A program made the position numbers and the translations under genes. 64,000 bases of DNA. It comes from Ruegeria intermedia (GTDB taxonomy: Bacteria > Pseudomonadota > Alphaproteobacteria > Rhodobacterales > Rhodobacteraceae). Under the pieces are notes generated by a model that was given only the letters and a program-made list of their open reading frames with translations, was not told the DNA's origin and ran no database searches. The stretch covers positions 106,538 through 170,537 of the forward strand of contig NZ_FQVK01000006.1 in NCBI RefSeq assembly GCF_900129345.1, read 5' to 3'. This document shows, piece by piece, positions 56,630 to 64,000 of the stretch; within the stretch, counting starts at the first letter, position 1; each line of letters starts with the position of its first letter.

Positions 56630-56666
56630 CTAGAGCCTTTCACCGGACCAACCAGAAGTTTGAGCC

Positions 56667-57584
56667 ATGCCCATCAAGATCCCCTCAGACCTGCCCGCCT
56701 TTGACGTCCTGACCAAGGAAGGCGTCATGGTCATGGCCGAGGATCAGGCCATGCGGCAGGACATCCGGCCGCTGAAGATCGGGCTGCTGAACCTGATGCC
56801 CAAGAAGATCCAGACGGAAAACCAGTTCGCGCGGCTGATCGGGGCAACCCCGCTTCAGATCGAACTGTCGCTGATCCGGATGACCGAGCATCAGACCAAG
56901 AACACCGCCGCCGAGCACATGGAAGAGTTCTATCGCCCCTTCCAGGAGGTCAAGGACCAGAAATTCGACGGTCTGATCATCACCGGTGCCCCGATCGAGC
57001 ATCTGGATTTCACCGACGTGACCTATTGGGACGAACTGACCGAGGTGTTCGACTGGACCCAGACCAACGTGCATTCCACCTTTGGCGTCTGCTGGGGCGG
57101 GATGGCGATGATCTACCATTTCCACGGGGTGCGAAAGCATATGCTTCCGGCCAAGGCTTTCGGCTGTTTCCGGCATCGCAACCTTGCGCCGGCCTCGCCG
57201 TTTCTGCGCGGCTTTTCGGATGACTGCGTGATCCCCGTCAGCCGCTGGACCGAGGTCCGCCAGGACGAGATCGACGCCGCCCCCGGCCTGACCACCCTGT
57301 TGGGCAGCGACGAGGTCGGCCCCTGCCTGGTCGAGGATCGCGCCCACAGGGCGCTGTATATCTTCAACCATTTCGAATACGACAGCGACACGCTGAAACA
57401 GGAATATGACCGCGACGTTGCCAACGGCACGCCGATCAACGTTCCGATCAACTATTACCCCGACGACGATCCCAGCCAGACCCCGCAGAACCGCTGGCGC
57501 AGCCACGCGCATCTTCTGTACGGGAACTGGATCAACGAGATCTACCAGACCACCCCGTTCGACATGAACGAAATTGGCCGCTAA
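56667..57584 (+). CDS. metA: Homoserine O-acyltransferase MetA, predicted acetyl-CoA-specific
   Basis: This 305-residue protein begins [20 protein letters not shown]. The catalytic Cys142 is in [16 protein letters not shown] and the His/Glu pair in [15 protein letters not shown]. Residue 111 is Glu ([11 protein letters not shown]), the position where Gly marks succinyl-CoA use (E. coli) and Glu marks acetyl-CoA use in characterised MetA proteins, so homoserine O-acetyltransferase activity is predicted. The product would be consumed by direct sulfhydrylation with sulfide, linking to the sulfur operon in this window. Its last 11 bp overlap the next gene. Confidence 0.93.
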   Translation: MPIKIPSDLPAFDVLTKEGVMVMAEDQAMRQDIRPLKIGLLNLMPKKIQTENQFARLIGATPLQIELSLIRMTEHQTKNTAAEHMEEFYRPFQEVKDQKFDGLIITGAPIEHLDFTDVTYWDELTEVFDWTQTNVHSTFGVCWGGMAMIYHFHGVRKHMLPAKAFGCFRHRNLAPASPFLRGFSDDCVIPVSRWTEVRQDEIDAAPGLTTLLGSDEVGPCLVEDRAHRALYIFNHFEYDSDTLKQEYDRDVANGTPINVPINYYPDDDPSQTPQNRWRSHAHLLYGNWINEIYQTTPFDMNEIGR

Positions 57585-58527
57585 GGCGCTGATACTGTTC
57601 TCGGCGGCCGCGGCAATGCTGGCGGTCGTGACCCTCTGGCTTGCGGCCCAGCGGGAATCCCGAGCCCAGGCCGACTTTCCGCCCGAGGGGCAAATCCTGG
57701 ACATCGACGGTATCGCCGTCCATGCGGTGGTCATGGGTCAGGGGCCTGACGTCGTGCTGATCCATGGCTCCAGCGGCAACACCCGCGACATGACCTTTGC
57801 GCTGGCACCGCTGCTGGCCAAGTCCTTTCGGGTCATCGTGTTCGACCGCCCCGGCCTTGGATATTCGCAAAGCTTCAATGCTGACGGCGAAACCATCGTC
57901 GAACAGGCGGACATCCTGCAAAGGGCCGCAGCCCAATTGGGCGCCGACAAGCCCATCGTCGCGGGGCAAAGCTATGGCGGTTCGGTCGCCCTAGCCTGGG
58001 CGGTGACGCGACCGGAAGATATTTCGGCGCTGGCCCTGATCGCACCCGCGGCAGTGCCATGGGAAACGCCGCTGGATTCGTTCAACCGAGTCTCATCGAC
58101 GGCGTGGGGCAGCGCAGTGCTCTTGCCATTGATCACCGCTTTCGTTCCGGACTGGTATGTTGAAAAAGCGCTGGATACCGTATTCGCCCCGCAAAAGGCG
58201 CCCGAAGGCTATGCCCGGCATTTCGGTCCCGGTCTGACTTTGCGCCGCGCGTCCATGCACGCAAATGCCAAACAACGTGCAAACCTGCTGGATGAAGTCA
58301 CGGAACTCGAGCCGCGCTATCCTGAGATTTCAGTCCCGACCGAGATCGTCCACGGCACTGCGGACACCACCGTGGGGCTGGACTGGCACTCGAGGCGCCT
58401 GCGCGATCGGATACCGGGCGCCGAGTTGGTCGAACTGCAGGGCATCGGCCACATGCCACAGGTCGTCGCCGCGCCCGAGGTGGCCGCAGCCATCGCGCGG
58501 GCGGCACACCGTGCCGGTTTGCGTTAG
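57574..58527 (+). CDS. Alpha/beta hydrolase with N-terminal membrane anchor
   Basis: About 317 residues if started at the TTG (57574) overlapping metA; a later start would remove part of the N-terminal hydrophobic segment [20 protein letters not shown], which looks like an anchor or signal. The hydrolase core has [14 protein letters not shown] (oxyanion loop), the nucleophile elbow [14 protein letters not shown], and the late [14 protein letters not shown] with the catalytic His. Substrate unknown. It may be translationally coupled to metA through the 11-bp overlap. Confidence 0.82.
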   Translation: MAAKALILFSAAAAMLAVVTLWLAAQRESRAQADFPPEGQILDIDGIAVHAVVMGQGPDVVLIHGSSGNTRDMTFALAPLLAKSFRVIVFDRPGLGYSQSFNADGETIVEQADILQRAAAQLGADKPIVAGQSYGGSVALAWAVTRPEDISALALIAPAAVPWETPLDSFNRVSSTAWGSAVLLPLITAFVPDWYVEKALDTVFAPQKAPEGYARHFGPGLTLRRASMHANAKQRANLLDEVTELEPRYPEISVPTEIVHGTADTTVGLDWHSRRLRDRIPGAELVELQGIGHMPQVVAAPEVAAAIARAAHRAGLR

Positions 58528-58576
58528 CCCGGCCAGCAGGCCATAGTGGCCGGTGAACAGTGTTACGAGGCGCTTC

Positions 58577-59446
58577 ATGACCGGAACCCAGAAAGGGGCA
58601 ATCAACGACTATTACCGCAAGTCCGCACCCAAGGATGTCCGCAAGGCGATCGAAAACGCCCGCCGCGGCGAAATTCTGTCTGCGACCTACCCCTACCGAC
58701 AGAAGATGAAGCGCAAGGATTATGACCGGCAGATGGACGCGCTGCAGATCGAACTGGTCAAGCTGCAGGCCTGGGTCAAGGAAACCGGTCAACGTATCGC
58801 CATCATCTTCGAAGGGCGCGATGCCGCAGGCAAGGGCGGAACCATCAAACGGTTCCGCGAAAACCTCAATCCGCGCGGCGCAAGGGTCGTGGCGCTCAGC
58901 AAACCGTCGGATGCCGAACGCAGCCAGTGGTATTTCCAGCGCTACATTCCGCACCTGCCCTCGGCCGGCGAGCTCGTGTTCTTCGACCGCAGCTGGTACA
59001 ACCGCGGCGTGGTCGAAAACGTCTTTGGCTTTTGCACCCCGGACGAGCGCGAGCGTTTCTTCCGACAGCTTCCGGGGCTGGAGGACGGGCTGGTCAATGA
59101 CGGCATCCGCCTGTTCAAGTTCTGGCTGAACGTGGGCCGGGCCGAACAGCTGAAGCGCTTTCTGGACCGCGAAAACGACCCGCTGAAATACTGGAAGCTC
59201 AGCCCCATCGACGTCGCCGGCCTTGGCAAGTGGGAGGACTACTCCCGATCCATCCACGAGACTCTGACCAGATCGCATTTCGACCGGTGCCCTTGGACCG
59301 TCATCCGTTCGGATGACAAGAAACGGGCCCGGCTGGCTGCGATCCGAACGGTTCTGGCGGCGCTGGACTATGACGAAAAGGACCACGATGCCGTTGGCAC
59401 CCCCGATCCCCGGATCTGCGGAGGCCCGGACATCTGGGATGCGTGA
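58577..59446 (+). CDS. ppk2: Polyphosphate kinase 2
   Basis: About 289 residues from [19 protein letters not shown]2 motifs are Walker [19 protein letters not shown], the lid [18 protein letters not shown] (Walker B), and [20 protein letters not shown]. These enzymes use polyphosphate to phosphorylate GDP/ADP or AMP. The single PPK2 domain and overall length fit the class I (NDP-phosphorylating) group, though the class cannot be proven here. The gene is alone between the hydrolase and a TetR gene. Confidence 0.95.
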   Translation: MTGTQKGAINDYYRKSAPKDVRKAIENARRGEILSATYPYRQKMKRKDYDRQMDALQIELVKLQAWVKETGQRIAIIFEGRDAAGKGGTIKRFRENLNPRGARVVALSKPSDAERSQWYFQRYIPHLPSAGELVFFDRSWYNRGVVENVFGFCTPDERERFFRQLPGLEDGLVNDGIRLFKFWLNVGRAEQLKRFLDRENDPLKYWKLSPIDVAGLGKWEDYSRSIHETLTRSHFDRCPWTVIRSDDKKRARLAAIRTVLAALDYDEKDHDAVGTPDPRICGGPDIWDA

Positions 59447-59545
59447 CACCCCTGTTCAACCAAGCCACTGCGGTGGATTTCTGCCGACCGACACCATATA
59501 CCCATTGGACAAAAGAAAAAAGAAACACAGGCATTCGAGGCCGGT

Positions 59546-60160
59546 ATGACCAAGCGCGGCTATCACCACGGCAACCTCAAGCAGGCGCTGATCGAGGCGG
59601 CCCTGTCCCTGATCGAGGAAAAGGGCCCGACCGGCTTTACCCTGTCCGAGGCCGCCAAGACTGCCGGGGTGACGCCCGCCGCTGTCTATCGCCACTATCA
59701 CGGGCGCGATGACCTGATCGCCGAGGCCGCGCGCCAGGGCTTCGAGATGTTCGCCGACCTGATGCAACACGCCTATGACAAGGGGCAGCCGTCGGCTCTG
59801 GCTGCGTTCGAAGCGACCGGCCGGGCCTATCTGGCCTTTGCCCGCAAGCATCCCGGTCACTACATCGCGATGTTCGAAAGCGGCATTTCCCTGAACCGCA
59901 CGCCCGAGCTGGCGATGGCCGCAAACCGTGCGAAATCCGTGCTTGAACAGGCAGCCGCCGACCTGTCACAACACATCCCGCCCGAGAAACGCCCGCCCGC
60001 CTCGATGTTCAGCGCGCATATCTGGGCCATGAGCCACGGCGTGGTCGAACTCTATGCCCGCAACACGGGTGCGTCCTCGCCCTTTCCGCCCGAGGACCTT
60101 CTGGAAACCGGAATTGGCATCTATCTGCGCGGTCTGGGACTGGTGCCACCGGACGAATGA
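59546..60160 (+). CDS. TetR/AcrR-family transcriptional regulator
   Basis: This 204-residue regulator begins MTKRGYHHGNLKQALIEAAL and has the TetR helix-turn-helix FTLSEAAKTAGVTPAAVYRH followed by YHGRDDLIAEAARQGFEMFA. The C-terminal part is a typical TetR ligand domain (WAMSHGVVELYARNTGAS). Its target is unknown; the nearest genes are ppk2 upstream and the convergent cyclase downstream, whose stop abuts this stop without a gap. Confidence 0.92.
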   Translation: MTKRGYHHGNLKQALIEAALSLIEEKGPTGFTLSEAAKTAGVTPAAVYRHYHGRDDLIAEAARQGFEMFADLMQHAYDKGQPSALAAFEATGRAYLAFARKHPGHYIAMFESGISLNRTPELAMAANRAKSVLEQAAADLSQHIPPEKRPPASMFSAHIWAMSHGVVELYARNTGASSPFPPEDLLETGIGIYLRGLGLVPPDE

Positions 60161-61219
60161 TCACGGCATCCGGCTGGACCGGGATACGTTCAGCCGCGAA
60201 CTGACATTGATCAGATCCATCCGACCCATGCCCTTGATATCGACCGCCCCGAGATCGGCGATCTGAAACTCGTCGATCAGGGCGTATTTCATCTCTTCCG
60301 GCGCGACGATGTTCATGGGATTGGCAAAAACCTGAAGCCGCGATGCGATGTTCACCGCCGGCCCGAAGACATCATAGACGTATTTCTGAACCCCCACGAC
60401 CGACCCGACCGCCGGGCCGATGCCCAGGCCTATGCGCGCCTGCCATTTGTGCGGGTGGCTTTCATTGCGCCGGTCGAGATATCGCAGAAACCGCACCGCG
60501 CAATGCGCCACCGCCGTCGCGTGATCGGGCGTTGCATCCGGCATTCCCGACACCGCCAGGTAGGCATCGCCGATCGTCTTGATCCGCTCGCAGCCGAATT
60601 GCTCGACGATCCGGTCGAAGGCGGTGAAGATGTCGTTCAGCTCGCTCAACGTGACCGTGGGGTCGGTCCGGGCCGCAAAATCTGTGAACCCGACAAAGTC
60701 CAGCATCACCACCGACACCTGATCGAACAGCTGCGGTGTCACCACGCCGAAGGTCTTGAACTCCTCGTACACGGATCGCGGCATCAGGTTCAGCAGCAAG
60801 CGCTCGACCCGCTCCTTTTCGCGCTCCAACTCGCGCGTGTTGCGCTCGACCATGGTCGAGTAGCTGTCGATCATGCTTTCCAGTTCGCGGATCCGGGTGA
60901 TGTTCTGGCATTCGACCACCAGGATCTGCTCGCCCGCCCCGTTGGCCAGCGACACCGAGACGGCGAAAACCAGCGTCCGGCGTTTGGGCTTGATTTTCAG
61001 CTCGGCCGAATAGCGCAGCCCTGACTGTTTGACGTCGTCCAGTTCGCGCCTGTCCAGATCGGGCAGAAGGTCCGGCAGGGTCTGGCCGGCGGCCGGCGTT
61101 CCGAACCATTCGGCAAAGGGTCCGTTGTGGAAGATGAAAGTCAGATCCGAAGCCCGCAATACCGCAACGCCGGTTCCGATGGCCCGCAGCAATTGTTCGT
61201 TGATGGCCTGGATGCTCAT
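60161..61219 (-). CDS. PAS-linked class III adenylate cyclase, coupled to a globin
   Basis: This 352-residue protein has an N-terminal PAS-like domain (about 1-110), a helical signalling linker rich in Glu/Arg (about 112-145) leading into LLLNLMPRSVYEEFK, and a class III catalytic domain (about 165-300). Metal aspartates are D174 in VMLDFVGFTDF and D218 in IKTIGDAYLAV. K214 and D283 at the purine-specifying positions predict ATP rather than GTP. N290 and R294 in GPAVNIASRL are the transition-state residues. No membrane segment is seen. Its start overlaps the truncated haemoglobin gene by 4 bp. Confidence 0.9.
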   Translation of the reverse strand: MSIQAINEQLLRAIGTGVAVLRASDLTFIFHNGPFAEWFGTPAAGQTLPDLLPDLDRRELDDVKQSGLRYSAELKIKPKRRTLVFAVSVSLANGAGEQILVVECQNITRIRELESMIDSYSTMVERNTRELEREKERVERLLLNLMPRSVYEEFKTFGVVTPQLFDQVSVVMLDFVGFTDFAARTDPTVTLSELNDIFTAFDRIVEQFGCERIKTIGDAYLAVSGMPDATPDHATAVAHCAVRFLRYLDRRNESHPHKWQARIGLGIGPAVGSVVGVQKYVYDVFGPAVNIASRLQVFANPMNIVAPEEMKYALIDEFQIADLGAVDIKGMGRMDLINVSSRLNVSRSSRMP

Positions 61220-61584
61220 GCCACGTTGCGGGCGACGATGATCCCCCGCTTGCCCTCGATGGCGGCAAGGGCGGCCTCCACGTCTTCATCCGACATGCCA
61301 TGCATCGTCAGGGCCTGCCCGAACAAGGCGGCCATCGCGTCGAAATCCGAATGACTGATACCCAGGTGGCGGTGAACCGCCTCGATCCGGTCATCGCTGA
61401 ACGAGGCCGGGCCTCCGACCAACGAGGACACGAACTTGGTCTGGTGGTCGATCAGGCGCGGCATGTCGATGTCTTCGAAATAGTCGCCGATCTCGTCGGA
61501 CTCCAATGCCATTTCATAAAACGACATCACGATCCGGCTTATCGTTTTGAATCCGCCGTATTTTTCATAAATCGTCTGAACCAC
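61216..61584 (-). CDS. Group 1 truncated haemoglobin
   Basis: This 122-residue globin begins MVQTIYEKYGGFKTISRIVM. The 2/2 globin pattern includes Y23 at the B10 position (SFYEMAL), FEDIDMPRLIDHQTKFVSSL, the VGGPASFSDD turn, and proximal histidine H71 in EAVHRHLGISHSDFD. It should bind O2, NO or CO at heme. It is the first gene of a two-gene unit with the cyclase (ATGA overlap), so it may supply the gas or redox signal to the PAS/cyclase. Direct interaction is inference. Confidence 0.9.
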   Translation of the reverse strand: MVQTIYEKYGGFKTISRIVMSFYEMALESDEIGDYFEDIDMPRLIDHQTKFVSSLVGGPASFSDDRIEAVHRHLGISHSDFDAMAALFGQALTMHGMSDEDVEAALAAIEGKRGIIVARNVA

Positions 61585-61727
61585 GGCGAGACCTCATACC
61601 AACTCAAACATTCTCGCAGTGTAATCTCATCCCGAGAGTATTGCGAATTGTTTTGAGCAAGCTGCCGTTTTTGCGCACGCAAAACCGGCGAATTTGCAGG
61701 GGTACGACCCGGACCGGTCTTAAGAGT

Positions 61728-62564
61728 TCAGACCTCAAGATCGTCGGCGCAGGGAACCAGACCGACATAGCCGCCCCGCCTCAAAAGCCGGGACTGCCCC
61801 CCTGCCCGCCAGTACAGCTTGCGCCCCGCGGCCTTCAGTTCGCGCGCAACCCGGAACCAGGTCGGACCTTTGTCCAGCCCGCTGTTGATGCGCACGTCCT
61901 GCTCTCGTTCACTGGTCTTGATGACGGTCTGAGCATCCGGCTGAGACACAATCGCCTGGGCACACACGGCCGGGAAACACTGATACATGGCCCAATCCGG
62001 GCGCGGAATGGTCAGAAAGTCATCCAGATGGTCCGAGTATTCCTCGGACCATTCCAGCAGTTTGCGGCATCCTCGCTGTGACACGACATATGCCGCTGCA
62101 CTGGCAACCATCTCCAATATCTCGCGCACCTCCACGCCACCAATTTCCCTGCTGGGGCCGAAACGGCGCACACGCGGCCAATAGTCGAGCTTGACGTAGT
62201 CGAACTTGTCGGCGTTCCGGACCAGGGTTTGAATGACATCGGCCGCCGCGCCGGACAGCTCGACATCGTCCTCGAACGCAACCACGGCCGGCAGTCCTCT
62301 TTCCACCCCGATTTCCCAGACCCTCCGATGGCTTTCGAAACACCCGACTTCGCTGGGCAAAAGCCCCCACCGGCTGCCGCTGCCCGGCACATAGCGCGCG
62401 CCGTCCAGCGCCCCCGGCTGGCTGGCATCGATCGCGCTGAGACGGTGCGCCCCGGCCAACCCGACCCGCGCGAACTCGGCCTCCATGAAGGCACGCCGTT
62501 CCGGCACGCGATCAAGGTTGATGTAATAGATGCAGTCGGCCACCGGGCCGTCAGGCGTATGCAC
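61728..62564 (-). CDS. Glycosyltransferase family 25 (LPS biosynthesis type)
   Basis: This 278-residue protein has the GT25 start IYYINLDRVPERRAFMEAEF, then ARVGLAGAHRLSAIDASQPG, VGCFESHRRVWEIGVERGLP, and the nucleotide-sugar DxD-like motif VVAFEDDVELSG. The middle has KFDYVKLDYWPRVRRF. Members transfer galactose or other sugars in lipopolysaccharide/lipooligosaccharide cores. It is the last intact gene before a decayed region. Acceptor unknown. Confidence 0.88.
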   Translation of the reverse strand: MHTPDGPVADCIYYINLDRVPERRAFMEAEFARVGLAGAHRLSAIDASQPGALDGARYVPGSGSRWGLLPSEVGCFESHRRVWEIGVERGLPAVVAFEDDVELSGAAADVIQTLVRNADKFDYVKLDYWPRVRRFGPSREIGGVEVREILEMVASAAAYVVSQRGCRKLLEWSEEYSDHLDDFLTIPRPDWAMYQCFPAVCAQAIVSQPDAQTVIKTSEREQDVRINSGLDKGPTWFRVARELKAAGRKLYWRAGGQSRLLRRGGYVGLVPCADDLEV

Positions 62565-62848
62565 TGGTGTTCCCTTCCTCTAGATCGCGCACGGACAAGC
62601 CCATACCGTCATTACCCGCCGCACGTCCAGCGTTCACAGTCTCGCCCGCCGCCCCGTCATCCGCGATCAGCGCTTGGTGGCAAGAACGGTTCGCCGGCCT
62701 TCCGATCATGGTATTCATGCGCTGCTGCGCCGGCAGCGCGTTGCTTCGGCGCTGCATCAACATGCCGAGAGCGCCTTGTGGCAATCTTGGTCCGGATCTT
62801 GTTCGGCTGCGTTCACTCTGACGCTGCCCCTGGACTTGCGGACATTGT
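62565..62848. other. Spacer without a recognisable gene
   Basis: This spacer sits between the GT25 gene and the sulfatase remnant. Short frames exist on both strands but their translations show no family I recognise. Given the disrupted genes to the right, it may be old insertion debris. Confidence 0.4.
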
Positions 62849-63377
62849 CTATCGCTGCGGCGAAAAGGCATAGGGTGGGACCACGTCCGCGCGTTCTGGC
62901 GCGTAGCGGTCGAACATGTCGACCGATCGCGCCGCCACGACCGGATCTCCGGTGACCCTGCGCGCGCCGGCGGCGATCAGGTCATCCACCGTGGCCTGGC
63001 TGACATAGAGTTTCGCCCAAGCCTCGCCCGGCATGGCCAGCGTGACGTCCGGCTTGCGACAACGCCCGTCCAGGTCGGCGACGAACTCGGCCACCGCGCG
63101 GAGGATGAGCAAGCCCGCGCTGCCGCCGTCGGAGAAGTCGAACCGCGGGAAGCCGTCCGTGTCGCCGTTCTTCTCGGGGTCGATGCGCACGCGGAAGTAG
63201 TCGACGAAAGTCGGCGGTGCCGCGGCGATCGCTTCGGGGTGGGGCCGGCGGGATCAGCCGGGCCGGCGTCACCTTGCCTTCCAGCGCCAGCGCCTGCGCC
63301 TGCGACATCAGGCGCGCGCAATCGTTCGCCCCTGTCGAGACATGGGCCATCTGCCTCAGCGCGTCGGCCTTGCCCCA
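62849..63377 (-). pseudogene. 3' fragment of an alkyl/aryl sulfatase-type gene, frameshifted
   Basis: Read on the reverse strand, one frame gives GKADALRQMAHV and EGKVTPARLIPPAP (about 63374-63245). After a frame change near 63240 a second frame continues PEAIAAAPPTFVDYFRVRID to VVPPYAFSPQR and a stop at 62849. The C-terminal part (FDFSDGGSAGLLILRAVAEF, VSQATVDDLIAAGARRVTGD, AARSVDMFDRY) resembles the SCP2-like C-terminal domain of alkyl sulfatases. The N-terminal metallo-beta-lactamase part is missing, so this is a remnant. The family call is from motif memory. Confidence 0.55.
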
Positions 63378-63771
63378 GTTCCTTCGGCGGCGGATGGTTC
63401 GAGAGCGTCGGAGCCGAACCGACCCAGAGCGGCGCGGCCTCGCGCGATCCGGCGGCGGTTTTCGGCATCCGCCCCAGCCAGGCAGGGTTCAGCGCCAACC
63501 AACGCGCCACCACATCGATCAGGGATGTCTGGAAATTGAACGCGGGCTTGTAGCCGGGGGTCCAGTACTCGCCGAGGCCCTTCAGCACCGCGCTGATGTT
63601 CTGATGCTTGAAATCGACCGATCCCTCGGACCGGCCACACAAGAGCAGCAGGACCCTGCGCCGATGTTCGGCCTTGTTATAGGGCCGCCCGACCAAATCA
63701 TCGGCCAGCATCGCGAAATAATCTGCGACGATCAGGTCGTTTTCTTTATCGGTCCAGGGCGCTTTCGACAT
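63375..63771 (-). pseudogene. 5' fragment of a DUF3883-type protein gene
   Basis: The reverse-strand frame starts MSKAPWTDKENDLIVADYFA and continues with YNKAEHRRRVLLLLCGRSEG, DFKHQNISAVLKGLGEYWTP and LWVGSAPTLSNHPPPKEL over about 132 residues. It then runs into the sulfatase fragment at about 63375 in a different frame. The N-terminal pattern is like the head of DUF3883-containing proteins, which are common in defence-type islands. The C-terminal domain is missing, so the gene is broken. Family assignment is tentative. Confidence 0.55.
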
Positions 63772-63778
63772 CGCGGCC

Positions 63779-63910
63779 ATTTACGAAGAGTATCAAACCC
63801 ATCCGCAGCGCCTTCGCAGGTTGCGGACCAACATGGAAGAGCGCCTGCTCAGGGCCTTTGCGGGCCTGATCAACCAGCTCAGACAGCAAGACCTCGGCAT
63901 CGAGCTGTGA
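63779..63910 (+). pseudogene. Possible 3' remnant of a regulator gene (TetR C-terminus-like)
   Basis: A 44-codon tail IYEEYQTHPQRLRRLRTNME...LGIEL ends at TGA 63908-63910, just before the IS21-like end. Its helical, Arg/Leu-rich pattern resembles the C-terminus of TetR-type regulators, but no start codon or DNA-binding part is present in the window. It could be chance coding. Confidence 0.3.
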
Positions 63911-63919
63911 ACCGGCATG

Positions 63920-64000
63920 CAAAATTGACCCCGGTATTGGGGTAATCGGCGTCCAAATTTGACCCCCCTGATATTTGATTTCGGTAGCTTTCTCACGGAT
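63920..64000 (+). mobile_element. Left end of an IS21-like insertion sequence (runs out of the window)
   Basis: Two near-identical 13-mers, CAAAATTGACCCC (63920-63932) and CAAATTTGACCCC (63954-63966), lie 34 bp apart in the same orientation, and the first carries the inverted repeat CCCC-GGTATT-GGGG (63929-63942). Multiple terminal repeats of this type are characteristic of IS21-family ends. The transposase genes would lie to the right, outside the window. Confidence 0.55.

Noticed and set aside
56630..56666. SAM-II riboswitch before metA
   Set aside because: Alphaproteobacterial metA genes can carry one, but only 37 bp separate metA from the upstream gene and no pseudoknot-forming sequence is visible.
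62551..62871. Reverse-strand 106-codon frame in the spacer after the GT25 gene
   Set aside because: Arg/Gln-rich translation with no recognisable family, overlaps the sulfatase remnant; not supported as a gene.

Overview
The window is a high-GC alphaproteobacterial chromosome segment, most likely from a marine Rhodobacterales (Roseobacter-type) bacterium. The inference rests on a GAAC-N7-GAAC SOS box in front of uvrA, the Rhodobacterales-style hypothetical families (DUF6456, DUF6477, DUF2849, DUF6636), a DctPQM TRAP transporter with its own DctBD system, a form II CO dehydrogenase-type operon and a MttB-family methyltransferase. Most of it is ordinary, densely packed core genome on both strands.

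Layout. 1-4.6 kb: 5' part of uvrA with its SOS box, two identical tRNA-Asp genes, tRNA-Val, lon with a heat-shock-type promoter, and a secreted DUF6636 protein. 4.7-12.2 kb: tgt, nucleoside hydrolase, SPFH/NfeD membrane pair, a SufT-like and an A-type Fe-S protein, a 2OG-Fe(II) oxygenase, tpiA and a glycosyltransferase. 12.2-18.7 kb: dctM-dctQ-dctP and the dctD-dctB regulators, with two palindromic operators upstream of dctP. 18.7-20.4 kb: a cytochrome P450 and an Lrp/AsnC regulator. 20.5-25.4 kb: an assimilatory sulfur operon (siroheme methyltransferase, DUF2849, sulfite reductase, APS reductase, DUF934) and ferredoxin-NADP reductase. 25.5-29.2 kb: infC with an AUA start codon, then an aminotransferase/BKACE pair divergent from an RpiR regulator. 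29.3-39.3 kb: a form II coxSLM operon with MoCo-handling, XdhC, CoxE and MoxR-like genes, interrupted by a YeeE/YedE sulfur-import pair and a divergent periplasmic protein. 39.5-61.6 kb: housekeeping and accessory genes (pyrC, hpt, lipA, peroxiredoxin/oxyR, guaA, metA, ppk2, EamA exporters, a FadL-type porin, a MttB homologue), ending in a truncated haemoglobin overlapping a PAS-adenylate cyclase. 61.7-64 kb: a GT25 glycosyltransferase, then a decayed region with a chimeric pseudogene, a possible TetR remnant and the end of an IS21-like element.

The functional modules are: C4-dicarboxylate (or similar organic acid) sensing and uptake; sulfate-to-sulfide assimilation ending in sulfide consumption via homoserine acetylation (MetA has Glu111); an oxidative molybdenum hydroxylase with maturation factors; and a probable gas- or redox-responsive cyclic-nucleotide module (globin plus cyclase). 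The strongest candidates for less-described biology are the globin-cyclase pair and the DctD-type regulator that lacks the GAFTGA loop and the Walker A lysine yet sits next to well-formed twin operators. No CRISPR array, prophage or complete defence system was seen.
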